A stretch of DNA of 53,051 nt from Acidimicrobiaceae bacterium (GCA_003151955.1 PLZB01000032.1:31080-84130), one strand, 5' to 3'; positions 33,722-43,038 are shown, counted from the stretch's first letter. A program made the numbers and translations. The notes: a model not told the origin generated them from the sequence alone.

Positions 33722-35265
33722 CCAACCCCAGTGCCCCCACCCCCGTCACCCCGGTCGACGCCCCCCCGGGGGCCGTCGGCGAGCGACTCGGGGGACCCCG
33801 GGTCCCCGTCACCGGGGACCTCCTCAGTCGGCTCCGCAGCGTCTGCGACCGGGTCGACCTCGACGAGGGGGCCCGCCTCGAGGCCGGCCGGGACTGGTGG
33901 CCCCTCGCCATCCGCTGGGCCACCCGGGGGGCCGTCCCCGCCCTCCCGGCCCTGGTGGCCTCCCCCACCGATGCCGGCCAGGTCTCCGCCGTCCTGGCCG
34001 CCTGCCACGAGGCCCGGGTCCCCGTCACCCCGGTGGCGGGCCGGTCGGGGGTCTGCGGTTCCTCGATCCCCGTCTTCGGGGGGGTCTCCCTCGACCTCTG
34101 CCAGGTCCAGGGGATCAGCGACGTCGACGACGCCTCCCTCCTCGCCGACGTCCTCCCCGGCACCTTCGGACCCGACCTCGAGGCCGGCCTCCGGGAACGG
34201 AGACTCACCCTCGGCCACTGGCCCCAGTCCATGGAGCTCTCCACCGTGGGGGGCTGGCTGGCCTGCCGGGGGGCGGGCCAGTACTCGACCCGCTACGGGA
34301 AGATCGAGGACATGGTGGTCGGCCTCGAGGTGGCCCTGGCCGACGGTCGGCGCATCCGGACGGGGGGACTCGGCCCCCGGGCCGCCACCGGGCCGGACCT
34401 GACCCAGCTCTTCGTCGGCTCCGAGGGCACCCTCGGGGTGATCACCTCGGCCCGGCTCCGGCTCCACCCCCTCCCGGCCGGGGAGGGCCGCCGGGCCTTC
34501 GGCTTCCCGGGCTTCCCCGAGGGCCTCGAGGCGTGTCGCCGGATCCTCCGCCGGGGGGCCACCCCGGCCGTCCTCCGCCTCTACGACGGGGTCGAGACGG
34601 CCCGGAACTTCGACGTCACCGACCGCTGCGCCCTGATCGTCCTCGACGAGGCCGACCCCGGCCTCCTCGAGGCCACCCTGGCCGTCGTGGACGACGAGGT
34701 GGGCGCCGCCGGGGGCCTCCCCCTCGATTCCGGCCTCGTCGACCGCTGGACCAGCCACCGCAACGACGTCTCGGCCCTCGCCCCCCTCTACCGGGCCGGG
34801 ATCGTCGTCGACACCATCGAGATCTCGGCCCGCTGGACCGCCCTCTCCGGGATCTACGCCAAGGCCCTCGAGGCGCTCCGGGCCATCGAGGGGACCCTGG
34901 CCGCCTCGGCCCACCAGTCCCACGCCTACGGGGACGGGGCCTGCCTCTACTTCACCTTCGCCGGGCGGATGCCCGAGTCAGCCTCCCCTGGTGCCGCCTC
35001 CCCCGGTCCCGAGGGGGAGGACGCCTGGGCCGAGGCCTACTACGAACGGGCCTGGACCGCCGTCATCGACGTGGTGGACGGGGCCGGAGGGGCCATCAGC
35101 CACCATCACGGGATCGGGCTCAACCGGGCCCGGTTCATGGGCCGGGCCCTCGGCGGCGGTCTCGAGGTCCTCTCCTCCCTGAAGGAGGCCCTCGACCCGA
35201 GGGGCATCCTCAACCCGGGCAAGCTCGGCCTGCCCTCCCCCTTCGGAGAGGTGGCCTGGCCATGA
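33718..35265 (+). CDS. FAD-binding oxidase, alkylglycerone-phosphate synthase-like
   Basis: The 515-residue protein has the VAO/PCMH FAD-binding domain (VTPVAGRSGVCGSS, STVGGWLACRGAGQYSTRYG, GSEGTLGVITSARLRL) and the FAD-linked oxidase C-terminal domain with HQSHAYGDGACLYFTF and ISHHHGIGLNRA. The HHH tract and surrounding pattern match alkyldihydroxyacetone-phosphate synthase (AGPS), which exchanges the acyl chain of acyl-DHAP for a fatty alcohol to make ether lipid. A glycolate/lactate-type oxidase is the alternative. The position between glpD, which makes DHAP, and an FGGY kinase supports a glycerol-phosphate-related substrate. A similar glpD/FAD-oxidase neighbourhood exists, as I recall, in mycobacteria. 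Confidence 0.85.
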   Translation: MTNPSAPTPVTPVDAPPGAVGERLGGPRVPVTGDLLSRLRSVCDRVDLDEGARLEAGRDWWPLAIRWATRGAVPALPALVASPTDAGQVSAVLAACHEARVPVTPVAGRSGVCGSSIPVFGGVSLDLCQVQGISDVDDASLLADVLPGTFGPDLEAGLRERRLTLGHWPQSMELSTVGGWLACRGAGQYSTRYGKIEDMVVGLEVALADGRRIRTGGLGPRAATGPDLTQLFVGSEGTLGVITSARLRLHPLPAGEGRRAFGFPGFPEGLEACRRILRRGATPAVLRLYDGVETARNFDVTDRCALIVLDEADPGLLEATLAVVDDEVGAAGGLPLDSGLVDRWTSHRNDVSALAPLYRAGIVVDTIEISARWTALSGIYAKALEALRAIEGTLAASAHQSHAYGDGACLYFTFAGRMPESASPGAASPGPEGEDAWAEAYYERAWTAVIDVVDGAGGAISHHHGIGLNRARFMGRALGGGLEVLSSLKEALDPRGILNPGKLGLPSPFGEVAWP

Positions 35266-36719
35266 GCATCCTCGTCGTCGATGTCGGCACCTCCGGCGTC
35301 CGGGCCGCCGTCGTCCACCCCGACAGCACCGTCGGCCATGTCCACCACCTCCCCGTCCTCCCCTCATCCCCGGCCCCCGGCCTCGTCGAATTCGACGCAT
35401 CCGCCCTGGCCGCCGCCGTCCTCGAGGTGGCGGCCCGATCCCTCGAGGAAGGAGGACCTGTCGAGGGCATCGGGATCGCCAACCAGCGGGCCTCGACGAT
35501 CGTCTGGGACCGGGCGACCGGCATCCCCGTGGGACCCGGCCTCGGCTGGCAGGACCTCCGGACGGTGATCAGCTGCCTCACCCTCCAGGGCGAGGGGATC
35601 CGGCTCGCCCCGAACGAGTCCGCCACCAAGCTCGCCTTCCTCCTCGACGAGGCCGACCCCGACCGGACCCGGGACCTCTGCTTCGGGACCGTCGACAGCT
35701 GGGTGGCCTGGACCCTCTCCGGGGGAGCCCTCCACGTCATCGACGCCACCAACGCCGGGGTGACCGGGCTCCGCAATCGGGAGGGGACGGCCTGGAACGA
35801 GACCGTCCTCGAGAAGCTCCGGATCCCCCGCTCGGCCCTCCCCGAGGTCGTCGACTCCTCGGGCCCGGTCGGGGCGGCCACCGCCCTGGCCGGGTCTCCC
35901 CTGATCTGCGGGATCGCCGGGGACCAGCAGGCGTCGCTCATCGGCCAGGGCTGCACCCGGCCCGGCCTGGCCAAGGCCACCTTCGGGACCGGGGGGATGC
36001 TCGACTGCTGCGTGGGGCCGACGAGGCCGAGCTTCGACCGCCGGGGCGGGGCCGGCACCTTCCCGATCACGGCCTGGCGGCGCTCCGGCCGGATCACCTG
36101 GGGGGTCGAGGCCATCATGCTCTCGGCCGGGACCTGCGTCGAATGGCTCCGGGACGACCTCGGGATCATCCCCGACGCCGCCTCCTCCGACCAGATCGCC
36201 GCCGGCTGCGAGGACACCGGCGACGTCTGGTTCGTCCCCGCCTTCCTGGGTCTCGGTACCCCCGTCTGGGACTTCGGGGCCCGGGGCACCTTCGTCGGGA
36301 TCACCCGGGGCACCGGCCGACCCGAGCTGGTCCGGGCCGTCCTCGAGGGCATCGCCCACCGGGGGGCCGACCTCCTCGAGGCCGCCGAGGCCGACACCGG
36401 GCTCAACCTCGGGGCCCTCCGGATCGACGGGGGGATGTCCGCCAACACCACCTTCGTCCAGGCCCTCGCCGATGCCTCCGGCCGCCCCGTCGAGGTCTCC
36501 CCCATCCTCGAGGCCACCTCCCTCGGTGCCGCCTACCTGGCCGGCATGTCCCTCGGGACCTGGGCCGACGAGGAGGAGGTGGCTGCCGCCTGGAACCCCA
36601 GCCAGGTCGTCGAGCCGAGGCTGACCGACGCCGACCAGGCCGCCCGCCGGGACCGCTGGCTGGCGGCGAGGACCCGGGCCGAGAAGACCGTCCCCGAGCT
36701 CTCCGGCCTCGACTTCTGA
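35262..36719 (+). CDS. FGGY family carbohydrate kinase, divergent glycerol kinase paralogue
   Basis: This 485-residue kinase is GlpK-like throughout (VVDVGTSGVRAAVV, NQRASTIVWDRATG, LGWQDLRT, IAGDQQASLIGQGC, LRIDGGMSANTTFVQ). Compared with the glycerol kinase at 14225-15742, two glycerol contacts are changed: the Glu of the Arg-Glu pair is Ala (R76-A77) and the Tyr of DPYFS is Asn (N118 in APNESATK); W96 and D221-Q222 are kept. It may therefore phosphorylate a different polyol. Its ATG overlaps the stop of the AGPS-like gene by 4 bases. Confidence 0.87.
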   Translation: MSILVVDVGTSGVRAAVVHPDSTVGHVHHLPVLPSSPAPGLVEFDASALAAAVLEVAARSLEEGGPVEGIGIANQRASTIVWDRATGIPVGPGLGWQDLRTVISCLTLQGEGIRLAPNESATKLAFLLDEADPDRTRDLCFGTVDSWVAWTLSGGALHVIDATNAGVTGLRNREGTAWNETVLEKLRIPRSALPEVVDSSGPVGAATALAGSPLICGIAGDQQASLIGQGCTRPGLAKATFGTGGMLDCCVGPTRPSFDRRGGAGTFPITAWRRSGRITWGVEAIMLSAGTCVEWLRDDLGIIPDAASSDQIAAGCEDTGDVWFVPAFLGLGTPVWDFGARGTFVGITRGTGRPELVRAVLEGIAHRGADLLEAAEADTGLNLGALRIDGGMSANTTFVQALADASGRPVEVSPILEATSLGAAYLAGMSLGTWADEEEVAAAWNPSQVVEPRLTDADQAARRDRWLAARTRAEKTVPELSGLDF

Positions 36720-36732
36720 GGTCTCGGACTCC

Positions 36733-37410
36733 TCAGTAGACGTTCGTCGGAGTCGAGGGCTGGGGACCGGCGCTGGGCCCGACCGACGGGGTGAGCGAGG
36801 GCCCGACGCCGGCGCTGGGCCCGACGCCGGCGCTGGGCCCGACCGACGGAGTGAGCGAGGGCCCGGGCGACCCCGATGGACCGCTGCTCGGGACCAGACC
36901 GAGGGCCTGCTCGATCTCCTCGACGATCCCCCCCGAAGCTGAGGGCGCCACCGAGGCCGTCGGGGCCACCGAAGCGGACGGGGCCACCGAACCCGAGGGC
37001 GCCACGGGCGACACCGAACCCGAGGGGGTCACCGAGGGCGACACAGAACCCGAGGGCGCCACGGGCGAGACCGAACCCGAGGGCGCCACAGGCGACACCG
37101 AACCCGAGGGCGCCACCGAGGGCGACACGGAACCCGAGGGCACCACAGGCGACACCGAACCCGAGGGCACCACAGGCGACACCGAACCCGAGGGCGCCAC
37201 CGAGGGCGAGACCGAACCCGAGGGCGAGACCGAGCCCGAAGGTGCGACGGAGCCGGAAGGGGCCGCCGCCGAGGCGCTGGGAGCTCCGCTCGGGGAGGCG
37301 GATCCGACCGTCATGACGCCGGAGGGATTGGGCTCCTGGGGGGGGGTGCCACTGGGAGGAGTGACCTGGGAGGCGGCAACAACCACCTGCTCTACTGGTT
37401 CGCTGGGCAT
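36733..37410 (-). CDS. Ser/Pro/Val-rich tandem-repeat protein, probably disordered
   Basis: The 225-residue frame consists largely of repeats of SGSVSPVAP (9 residues) and SGSVSPSVAP (10), followed by a short helical piece (GGIVEEIEQALGLVPSS) and a second repeat block of GPSLTPSVGPSAGVGPSAG. No signal peptide, membrane segment or Cys is visible. The minus strand is preferred because GAGGGGGAA lies before the ATG and the frame ends cleanly before the kinase gene. The opposite strand is also open through the repeats, so coding status is not certain. Low-complexity protein of this kind often serves as a spacer or surface stalk, but without an export signal the role is open. Confidence 0.5.
   Translation of the reverse strand: MPSEPVEQVVVAASQVTPPSGTPPQEPNPSGVMTVGSASPSGAPSASAAAPSGSVAPSGSVSPSGSVSPSVAPSGSVSPVVPSGSVSPVVPSGSVSPSVAPSGSVSPVAPSGSVSPVAPSGSVSPSVTPSGSVSPVAPSGSVAPSASVAPTASVAPSASGGIVEEIEQALGLVPSSGPSGSPGPSLTPSVGPSAGVGPSAGVGPSLTPSVGPSAGPQPSTPTNVY
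36765..36869. repeat. Second tandem repeat block (GACGCCGGCGCTGGGCCC-type units)
   Basis: Three near-identical copies of CCGGCGCTGGGCCCGAC, interleaved with two copies of GACCGACGG(G/A)GTGAGCGAGG, encode the GPSAGVGPSAG/SLTPSVGPSAG part of the repeat protein. Confidence 0.8.
37004..37236. repeat. 27/30-base degenerate tandem repeat array
   Basis: About eight units of the form GAGGGCGCCAC(CGA)GGGCGACACCGAACCC, 27 or 30 bases each, are arranged head to tail, with shorter degenerate units of about 18 bases at the high-coordinate end. All lengths are multiples of three. Copy number is likely to vary between strains. Confidence 0.85.
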
Positions 37411-37524
37411 GGCGGGTTCCCCCTCGTGGACGTGTGCGGATCGATGGTCGTTGGCCTGGCCCGGTGGGCCGAAGAACGCGAGCTTGCCCGACGGGACGTC
37501 ACAGGTCCGTCACCGGAGGTGGTG

Positions 37525-38640
37525 TCAGCCGCCGTTACTCACGGAGCGGAGGGGGCGGGTCTTGCGGAGCCCCGAGAACTGGAGGAGCCGGCCGGACTTC
37601 GAGGCCGTCCCCGAGGAGGAGAAACCCTGGTCTGGGAGGAAGTCGAGCCAGCTCCAGGCGTACTTCTCCCGGCGCATCGCCTTGCGGGCCCGCCGCCAGA
37701 TCTCGACCTTCTGGAGGGGGGTGAGGGCCCGCTTCCAATTGCCTGGTTTGGCCGGACCGACGAACCCGGAGGGCTCCGACCAGGTTCCCGAGCCGGTCCG
37801 CTGGGCCACGGCGCCCCCGACGGGGATCTTGACCCCGCCGCCGGCCCGGAGCTTCTCGGCATCGTTCCGATCGACGGCGGCGGCGATGGCCGCCTTCTCC
37901 CAGGTCAGGCCGAGAAAGGCGGCGAGCTCCCCGAGGACGGTCTCAGGATCACCGGAGAGCCGCTCGTAGTTGACCTCGTAGAAGTCCCAGCTGTGGAGCC
38001 AACGCTCCGCCTCCCGGACGGCGGCGACATGGCCGAGCCACTGATTGATCGGGCCCTTCACCGAGGTGGGGGCCCAGCCCTTTCCCCAACCCTTGGAGGC
38101 CTTCTGCCAGGAGGCGACCACGTCCCGGGGGTCCCGGACGACGTGGACGATCTTGGCCGCCGGGTAGAGCTGCTTGATCTCGGGGATGCAGCGGGCGTGG
38201 GTGGGGGTCTTGTCGACGTAGAGCTGGCCGGGCCGGAGGTCCTTCAGCATGGGCCGGAGAAGACCGTCGGTGTAGCGGCGGAGTCCCCGGAGGAACTCCC
38301 GTTCGACCATGAAGGCGCTCAGGCCCACCCCGCCCCGCCCGGTGGCGGTGGCGGGATTGAACTCCCGGCGCCACTCCCACTTCCAGGTCTTGATCTGGGG
38401 GGCGACGTAACTGGAGAAGATGAACGACTCCTGGCCGATCCGGACCCGGGGGTGCTCGGCCAGGAGCCGCTGGACCCAGGTCGTCCCGCTCCGGGGGCAG
38501 CCCACCACGAAGACGAGGTTCTGGCCGGCCCAGGGCTTCGGGGCCTTCGGGCCCTTGGGACCGACGGGTCGGGGACCGGTGGGCCGGGTGGTGGCCTGGG
38601 GGAGACCGCCGACGGGGACCTCGGGGGGACCGGCGCTCAT
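37525..38640 (-). CDS. Sulfotransferase family protein
   Basis: This 371-residue protein has the two PAPS-binding motifs of sulfotransferases: the 5'-phosphosulfate loop VVGCPRSGTTWVQRLL near the start and the 3'-phosphate segment KIVHVVRDPRDVVASW in the middle, followed by WLGHVAAVREAERWLHSW and YERLSGDPETVLGELAAFLG. It transfers sulfate from PAPS to an unknown acceptor, possibly an envelope lipid or glycan. The C-terminal 80 residues resemble other actinobacterial members. ATG 38640 leaves about 30 Pro/Gly-rich residues before the loop; a longer frame upstream has no support. The 251-base gap to the divergent moxR gene holds no gene. Confidence 0.85.
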   Translation of the reverse strand: MSAGPPEVPVGGLPQATTRPTGPRPVGPKGPKAPKPWAGQNLVFVVGCPRSGTTWVQRLLAEHPRVRIGQESFIFSSYVAPQIKTWKWEWRREFNPATATGRGGVGLSAFMVEREFLRGLRRYTDGLLRPMLKDLRPGQLYVDKTPTHARCIPEIKQLYPAAKIVHVVRDPRDVVASWQKASKGWGKGWAPTSVKGPINQWLGHVAAVREAERWLHSWDFYEVNYERLSGDPETVLGELAAFLGLTWEKAAIAAAVDRNDAEKLRAGGGVKIPVGGAVAQRTGSGTWSEPSGFVGPAKPGNWKRALTPLQKVEIWRRARKAMRREKYAWSWLDFLPDQGFSSSGTASKSGRLLQFSGLRKTRPLRSVSNGG

Positions 38641-38891
38641 CGGACCGGCCCCCGGGCGGCCCGGGAGGTCCCCGGCGACCGCTTCTCTCGGTGTCCCATC
38701 ATGGCGATCCGCTCCGTTCCCGCCCCGGTCCCGGTCGAGGAGGGGCCCGATCCGACCTCCCTGGTCGGGGCTCCGGACATGGTGGCGGAGGAGGCGTCGC
38801 GTCGGCGTCACCTGGCCTGGACCCACCGAGGGTGATCTCGGGGTCCCGACGCGTACAGATTTGGGGGAAGGCTGCCGATAACCTGAAGGTG

Positions 38892-39947
38892 ATGGAGCCC
38901 GCGCAGATCGGCGAGCACCCGGGCGCGGGCCGGTCAGGGCTCGAGGTGACGGATGAAGCCCCGGGAACCGACCCGACCCAGGGCGAGCCGAGCCTGGCTG
39001 AGGGGACCGGGAAGCCCCCGGTGGACACGGCCATCGCGCTGGGGCGGAGGTTGATCGGCAACCTCCAGGAGGTCATGCTCGGCACGCCGGGGGCCCTGAC
39101 GGCCGCCGTCATCGCCGCCCTCTCGGGTGGCCACCTCCTCATCGAGGACGTCCCCGGGGTGGGGAAGACGGTCCTGGCCCGGGCACTCTCCATCTCGCTC
39201 GGGGCCGAGCTCTCCCGGATCCAGGGTCATCCCGACCTGCTCCCCTCCGACGTGACCGGGGTCTCCGTCTACGCCCCCGACAGCGGGACCTGGGAGTTCC
39301 GACCCGGACCGGTCTTCGCCCATGTGGTCCTCGTGGACGAGCTCAACCGGACCCCCCCGAGGACCCAGGCCGCCCTCCTCGAGACGATGGAGGAGCAGCA
39401 GGTCTCGGTGGACGGGGAGTCCTTCCCCCTCCTTCGCCCCCACATGGTGATCGCCACCCAGAACCCCCTCTCCCAGCTCGGGACCTACCCCCTGGTCGAG
39501 AGCCAGCTCGACCGGTTCGCCCTGGCCACCGCCATCGGCTACCCGGACGCCGCCACCGAGGCCCGGCTCGTCCTCCGCCAGGGAGGACGGTTCGCCCTCG
39601 GCGAGCTCCAGCCGGTCTGCACGACAGGGGAATGGCTGAGGGCCCAGGAGGCGACCCAGGCGGTGACGGTCTCGCCGGGCATCGCCGAGTACGCCGTGAC
39701 CCTCTGTCGAGCCAGCCGGAGCGCCCCTGGCGTCCGGCTGGGGGCGAGCCCCCGGGCCGCCATCTGGGTCATCCGGTCGGCCCAGGCCCATGCCGTGCTG
39801 GCCGGGCGACCCTATGTCACCCCGGATGACGTGAAGGCGGTGGCCATCGCCTGCCTGGCCCACCGGCTCCTCACCGAGGAGGGGGTCGAGCACAGCGTCA
39901 CCGTGGTCCGCCGGATCCTGGAGACCACGCCGGGCCCCAGGCCGTGA
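38892..39947 (+). CDS. MoxR-family AAA+ ATPase
   Basis: This 351-residue ATPase has Walker A (EDVPGVGKTVLARA), Walker B (VVLVDELNR), sensor ATQNP and the Arg finger region LDRF, with the usual C-terminal lid. MoxR proteins act as chaperones that assemble or activate partner complexes, and a MoxR-DUF58-transglutaminase gene set is common in actinobacteria. An N-terminal extension of about 45 residues is acidic and probably disordered. GAAGGTG precedes the ATG. Its stop overlaps the DUF58 start by 4 bases. Confidence 0.92.
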   Translation: MEPAQIGEHPGAGRSGLEVTDEAPGTDPTQGEPSLAEGTGKPPVDTAIALGRRLIGNLQEVMLGTPGALTAAVIAALSGGHLLIEDVPGVGKTVLARALSISLGAELSRIQGHPDLLPSDVTGVSVYAPDSGTWEFRPGPVFAHVVLVDELNRTPPRTQAALLETMEEQQVSVDGESFPLLRPHMVIATQNPLSQLGTYPLVESQLDRFALATAIGYPDAATEARLVLRQGGRFALGELQPVCTTGEWLRAQEATQAVTVSPGIAEYAVTLCRASRSAPGVRLGASPRAAIWVIRSAQAHAVLAGRPYVTPDDVKAVAIACLAHRLLTEEGVEHSVTVVRRILETTPGPRP

Positions 39948-40972
39948 CCCTGACGGCCGGCCCCCTCCCGCCGGTCAGCCCTCCGACCGCCCGGGAGCGG
40001 AGGGCGGCCCGACGGGTCGGGATGCTCGGAAACCGGCGGAAGGGCCGGGTCCATCCCCTCCGGGCCGTCCTCCCCGTCGCCGGGGCCCTCCTGATCATGG
40101 TGGCCTGGGGGACGGTGGCCCGGAACAGTGGCTCGGGCTGGGTCCAGGCCCTGGGGGCGGCCCTGGCCGGGGTCCTCCTCACGGGGATGGTCTGGCCGGC
40201 GTTGGCCCTCCGGCGGGCCCGGGTCCACTGCACGGGGTGCCCCACCGACGGGAGCGCCGGCCTTCCCGTCGAGATCATGGTGGGGGCATCGGCCCGGGTC
40301 CGGGTCGAGCCCCTCGAACCTTCCGGGCCGGAGACCTTCGTCGGACCGGGAAACCGTTCCCAGCGGGGGGAGGCCGGGATCGTCACCCTCGTCCCCGGGG
40401 GGCGGGGGATCCATCCCTCGATCGTGGTCGAGCTGGCCACAGCCGCTCCCTTCGGCCTCCTCTGGTGGGCCCGGACAGTCCGGGTCCCCCTCCCCACGGA
40501 CCTCCACATCGGGCCCCGACCGGGGACCGCTCTGGCCCTCCCCCCCCGCCACGACGAGAGGGCCGGGGAGAGCAGCCGCCGGATCCCGACCGTGGTGGGG
40601 GAGCCCCGGGGAGTCCGGCCCTACCGACCCGGGGACAGCCGGAGGTGGGTGCACTGGCCGGCGACGGCCCACAGCGGGGAGCTGATGGTCCGGGAGATGG
40701 AGGGGCCGACGGCCGAGCCGATCCTCGTCAACGTGATCCTCCCCTCCTCGCCGGTCGTCGCCGAACAGCTGGCCGGGCGGGCCTATGCCACCGTCCAGGA
40801 GCTCCTCGACCGGGGGAGCCCGGTCCTCCTCGGGACGGTCGAGGTGAACGGCCCCTGCCTGGCCCGGGTGGCGGACCGGCGGGCGGCCAGCCGGCGGTTG
40901 GCCCGGGCCGTGAACGGAAGTGGGCCCGGTCCGGGGGAGATCACCGTCGAGACGACCGGTCCGGACCGGTGA
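39944..40972 (+). CDS. DUF58 domain membrane protein
   Basis: This 342-residue protein has two N-terminal membrane helices (about 42-82: AVLPVAGALLIMVAWGTVA and ALGAALAGVLLTGMVWPALAL) and a DUF58 core with the signature GVRPYRPGDSRRWVHWPATA followed by ELMVREME. It contains a beta-sandwich region with RVRVEPLEPSGPE. The partner genes suggest a MoxR-linked complex at the cell envelope; the biochemical role is unknown. The GTG start overlaps the moxR stop (GTGA). Confidence 0.88.
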   Translation: MTLTAGPLPPVSPPTARERRAARRVGMLGNRRKGRVHPLRAVLPVAGALLIMVAWGTVARNSGSGWVQALGAALAGVLLTGMVWPALALRRARVHCTGCPTDGSAGLPVEIMVGASARVRVEPLEPSGPETFVGPGNRSQRGEAGIVTLVPGGRGIHPSIVVELATAAPFGLLWWARTVRVPLPTDLHIGPRPGTALALPPRHDERAGESSRRIPTVVGEPRGVRPYRPGDSRRWVHWPATAHSGELMVREMEGPTAEPILVNVILPSSPVVAEQLAGRAYATVQELLDRGSPVLLGTVEVNGPCLARVADRRAASRRLARAVNGSGPGPGEITVETTGPDR

Positions 40973-43038
40973 GCTTCCTGGAGATGGTCAAACGGGCCAA
41001 CCGGCCGGGGGCCCCGGAGCACTCGATCCCGCTCCGGGTGGCCTCGGCCGCGGCCGTGCTCACCGGGATCGCCGCCACCCGGGCCGAAGGCGAGCTCTCG
41101 ACCCTGGTGGCGATCCTGACGGGTGGACTGGTGGCCGTGGGGATGGTCTTCTCCTACCTCACCCGGGAGCGGCCCCAGGGGTGGGTGAAGCCGACCCTGG
41201 CCATCGCCGTCGTGGTGGCCTTCTCCTGGTTCTTCTACCGGATCACGAGCCACACCGTGACCGACATCAGCGCCGTCGAGTCCCCCCTGGCCGTCCTCTT
41301 CGCCTGGATCCAGGTCACCCACGCCTTCGACGTGCCGGCCCGGCGGGACCTGAGCTTCTCCCTGGCCGGCTCGGCCAGCCTGATGGCCGTGGCTGCGGCC
41401 CAGGCGGTGGACCTCGCCTTCGGGATCTACGTCCTGGCCTGGCTCGTCTTCGGACTCTGGGGGCTGATGGGGATGTGGAGGTCGGCCAGCGAGGGGGGCC
41501 GGCCGGGACTGCCCGGGGTGGTGGGATCCCTGGCCGCCGTCGCCGCGGTGGCCCTCGTCGTCGTGGCCGTCCTCCCCGCTCCCCACGTGGCCCAGAACAT
41601 CTCCTTCCCCTCGGCCTCACCGGGGGACGTCGCCATCCCGGGGCAGGGCACCATCACCGGGGACGGGAAGAACCCGAACGAGCCGGCCAAGGCGGGGGCT
41701 CCCGGGGGTCCCACCCAGGTGGGGGGGTTCCTGGGGTTCTCCAAGCACCTCGACACGGCTCTCCGGGCGTCACTCGGGAACCAGGTCATCATGCGGGTCC
41801 GGGGGAGCTCCTCGAGCTACTGGATCGGGGAGACCTTCGACCAGTGGGACGGAACGAGCTGGATCTCGACCGGCCGGAACCTCCAGCAGGTCGGCACGGG
41901 CTCCCCCTTCGGGATCCCCGAACCCAATGACCAGAACAGCCCGGGGACCCCGACCCTCCAGACCTTCTACCTGGCCACCTACGGCCCCAACCTCATCTTC
42001 CACGCCGCCAACGCCCGGGTGGTCTGGTTCCCGGCCGGGCATCTCTTCGTCGGGTCGGACGGGACCGTCCTCTCCCCGGTCACGATGGGACCGGGGACGA
42101 TCTACACCGTCCAGTCCTCGGTGAACCAGGCCAGCCCGGCCCTGCTCCGGGGGTCGAGCCTCCTGGGGGACCGGCTCCCGAGCGGGGCGCTGAAGCTGAA
42201 CACCCAGCTCCCCCAGAGCTACACCCGGGTGGCGAACCTGGCCCGGGCCATCACCGACACCCAACCGACCACCTACGACAAGGTCGAGGCCCTGATCTCC
42301 TGGATCGGGTCGAACACCCACTACTCGACGAACATCCCCCCGCTCCCGAAAGGGGCGGACACGGTGGACAACTTCCTCTTCGGGAGCCGGATCGGGTTCT
42401 GCGAGCAGATCTCCACCACGCTGGCGGTGATGCTCCGGTCCCTGGGGATCCCGGCCCGGGAGGCGGTGGGCTACGTCGGGGGCTCCTACAACCCGATCAC
42501 CGACCTCTGGGAGGTCCGGGCCAACGACGCCCACGCCTGGGTCCAGGTCTGGTTCCCGGGCTTCGGCTGGCAGAGCTTCGACCCGACGGCGGCGGTCCCG
42601 GGGGCCGATCCGACGCCGGGGACCGCCCTCCTCCGTGACGCCGGGGGCCCCCTCTCCCGACTCCCCGTCGTCCCCATCGGCGTCACCCTCGCGGTCGTGA
42701 CCCTCCTGGTCGTGGTCCGCCGGTGGTGGCAGCGCCGGCCGGGGAGCTGGGAGGAGGAGCTCACCGGGAGGATCGAGCGGGTGGGGATCCGGGCCGGTCG
42801 GCGGAGGAGACCCGACGAGACCCTGACGGAGTACGCCGGAGCCCTCGACACTCTGGCCGGGGACCGTTCGGGAACGTTCCGGTCGTTGGCCTGGATGGTG
42901 GAGGAGAGCGCCTACGGGGGCCGGCCCCCCTCAGCCGAGTCCCGGCGGAGGGCTCTCGAGACGGTGAGGTCGGTCCGGATCGACCGCGGGCCGGCCCAGG
43001 CCGACCAGCCGGCCCAGGCCGTTCAGCCGGGGCGGTAG
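40969..43038 (+). CDS. Transglutaminase-like membrane protein (DUF3488/TgpA type)
   Basis: The 689-residue protein has about six N-terminal membrane helices (to about residue 210), an extracytoplasmic transglutaminase-fold domain and a C-terminal membrane helix (PVVPIGVTLAVVTLLVVV) with a cytoplasmic tail. The catalytic Cys-His-Asp triad is C478 (GFCEQISTTLAVMLRSLG), H522 (NDAHAWVQV) and D538 (SFDPTA). Such proteins may act as peptidases or cross-linking enzymes at the cell surface. The GTG overlaps the DUF58 stop, completing the MoxR-DUF58-transglutaminase operon. Its 3' end overlaps that of the convergent flavoprotein by 16 bases. Confidence 0.9.
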   Translation: MSFLEMVKRANRPGAPEHSIPLRVASAAAVLTGIAATRAEGELSTLVAILTGGLVAVGMVFSYLTRERPQGWVKPTLAIAVVVAFSWFFYRITSHTVTDISAVESPLAVLFAWIQVTHAFDVPARRDLSFSLAGSASLMAVAAAQAVDLAFGIYVLAWLVFGLWGLMGMWRSASEGGRPGLPGVVGSLAAVAAVALVVVAVLPAPHVAQNISFPSASPGDVAIPGQGTITGDGKNPNEPAKAGAPGGPTQVGGFLGFSKHLDTALRASLGNQVIMRVRGSSSSYWIGETFDQWDGTSWISTGRNLQQVGTGSPFGIPEPNDQNSPGTPTLQTFYLATYGPNLIFHAANARVVWFPAGHLFVGSDGTVLSPVTMGPGTIYTVQSSVNQASPALLRGSSLLGDRLPSGALKLNTQLPQSYTRVANLARAITDTQPTTYDKVEALISWIGSNTHYSTNIPPLPKGADTVDNFLFGSRIGFCEQISTTLAVMLRSLGIPAREAVGYVGGSYNPITDLWEVRANDAHAWVQVWFPGFGWQSFDPTAAVPGADPTPGTALLRDAGGPLSRLPVVPIGVTLAVVTLLVVVRRWWQRRPGSWEEELTGRIERVGIRAGRRRRPDETLTEYAGALDTLAGDRSGTFRSLAWMVEESAYGGRPPSAESRRRALETVRSVRIDRGPAQADQPAQAVQPGR

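Noticed and set aside
36791..37969. Plus-strand frame of about 390 residues through the repeat array
   Set aside because: Its second half lies antisense to the well-supported sulfotransferase, and the minus-strand frame has the better ribosome binding site and clean ends.
43023..43038. Frameshift or gene-end error where the transglutaminase and flavoprotein genes overlap
   Set aside because: The 16-base tail-to-tail overlap keeps both proteins at normal family length, so it is taken as real.
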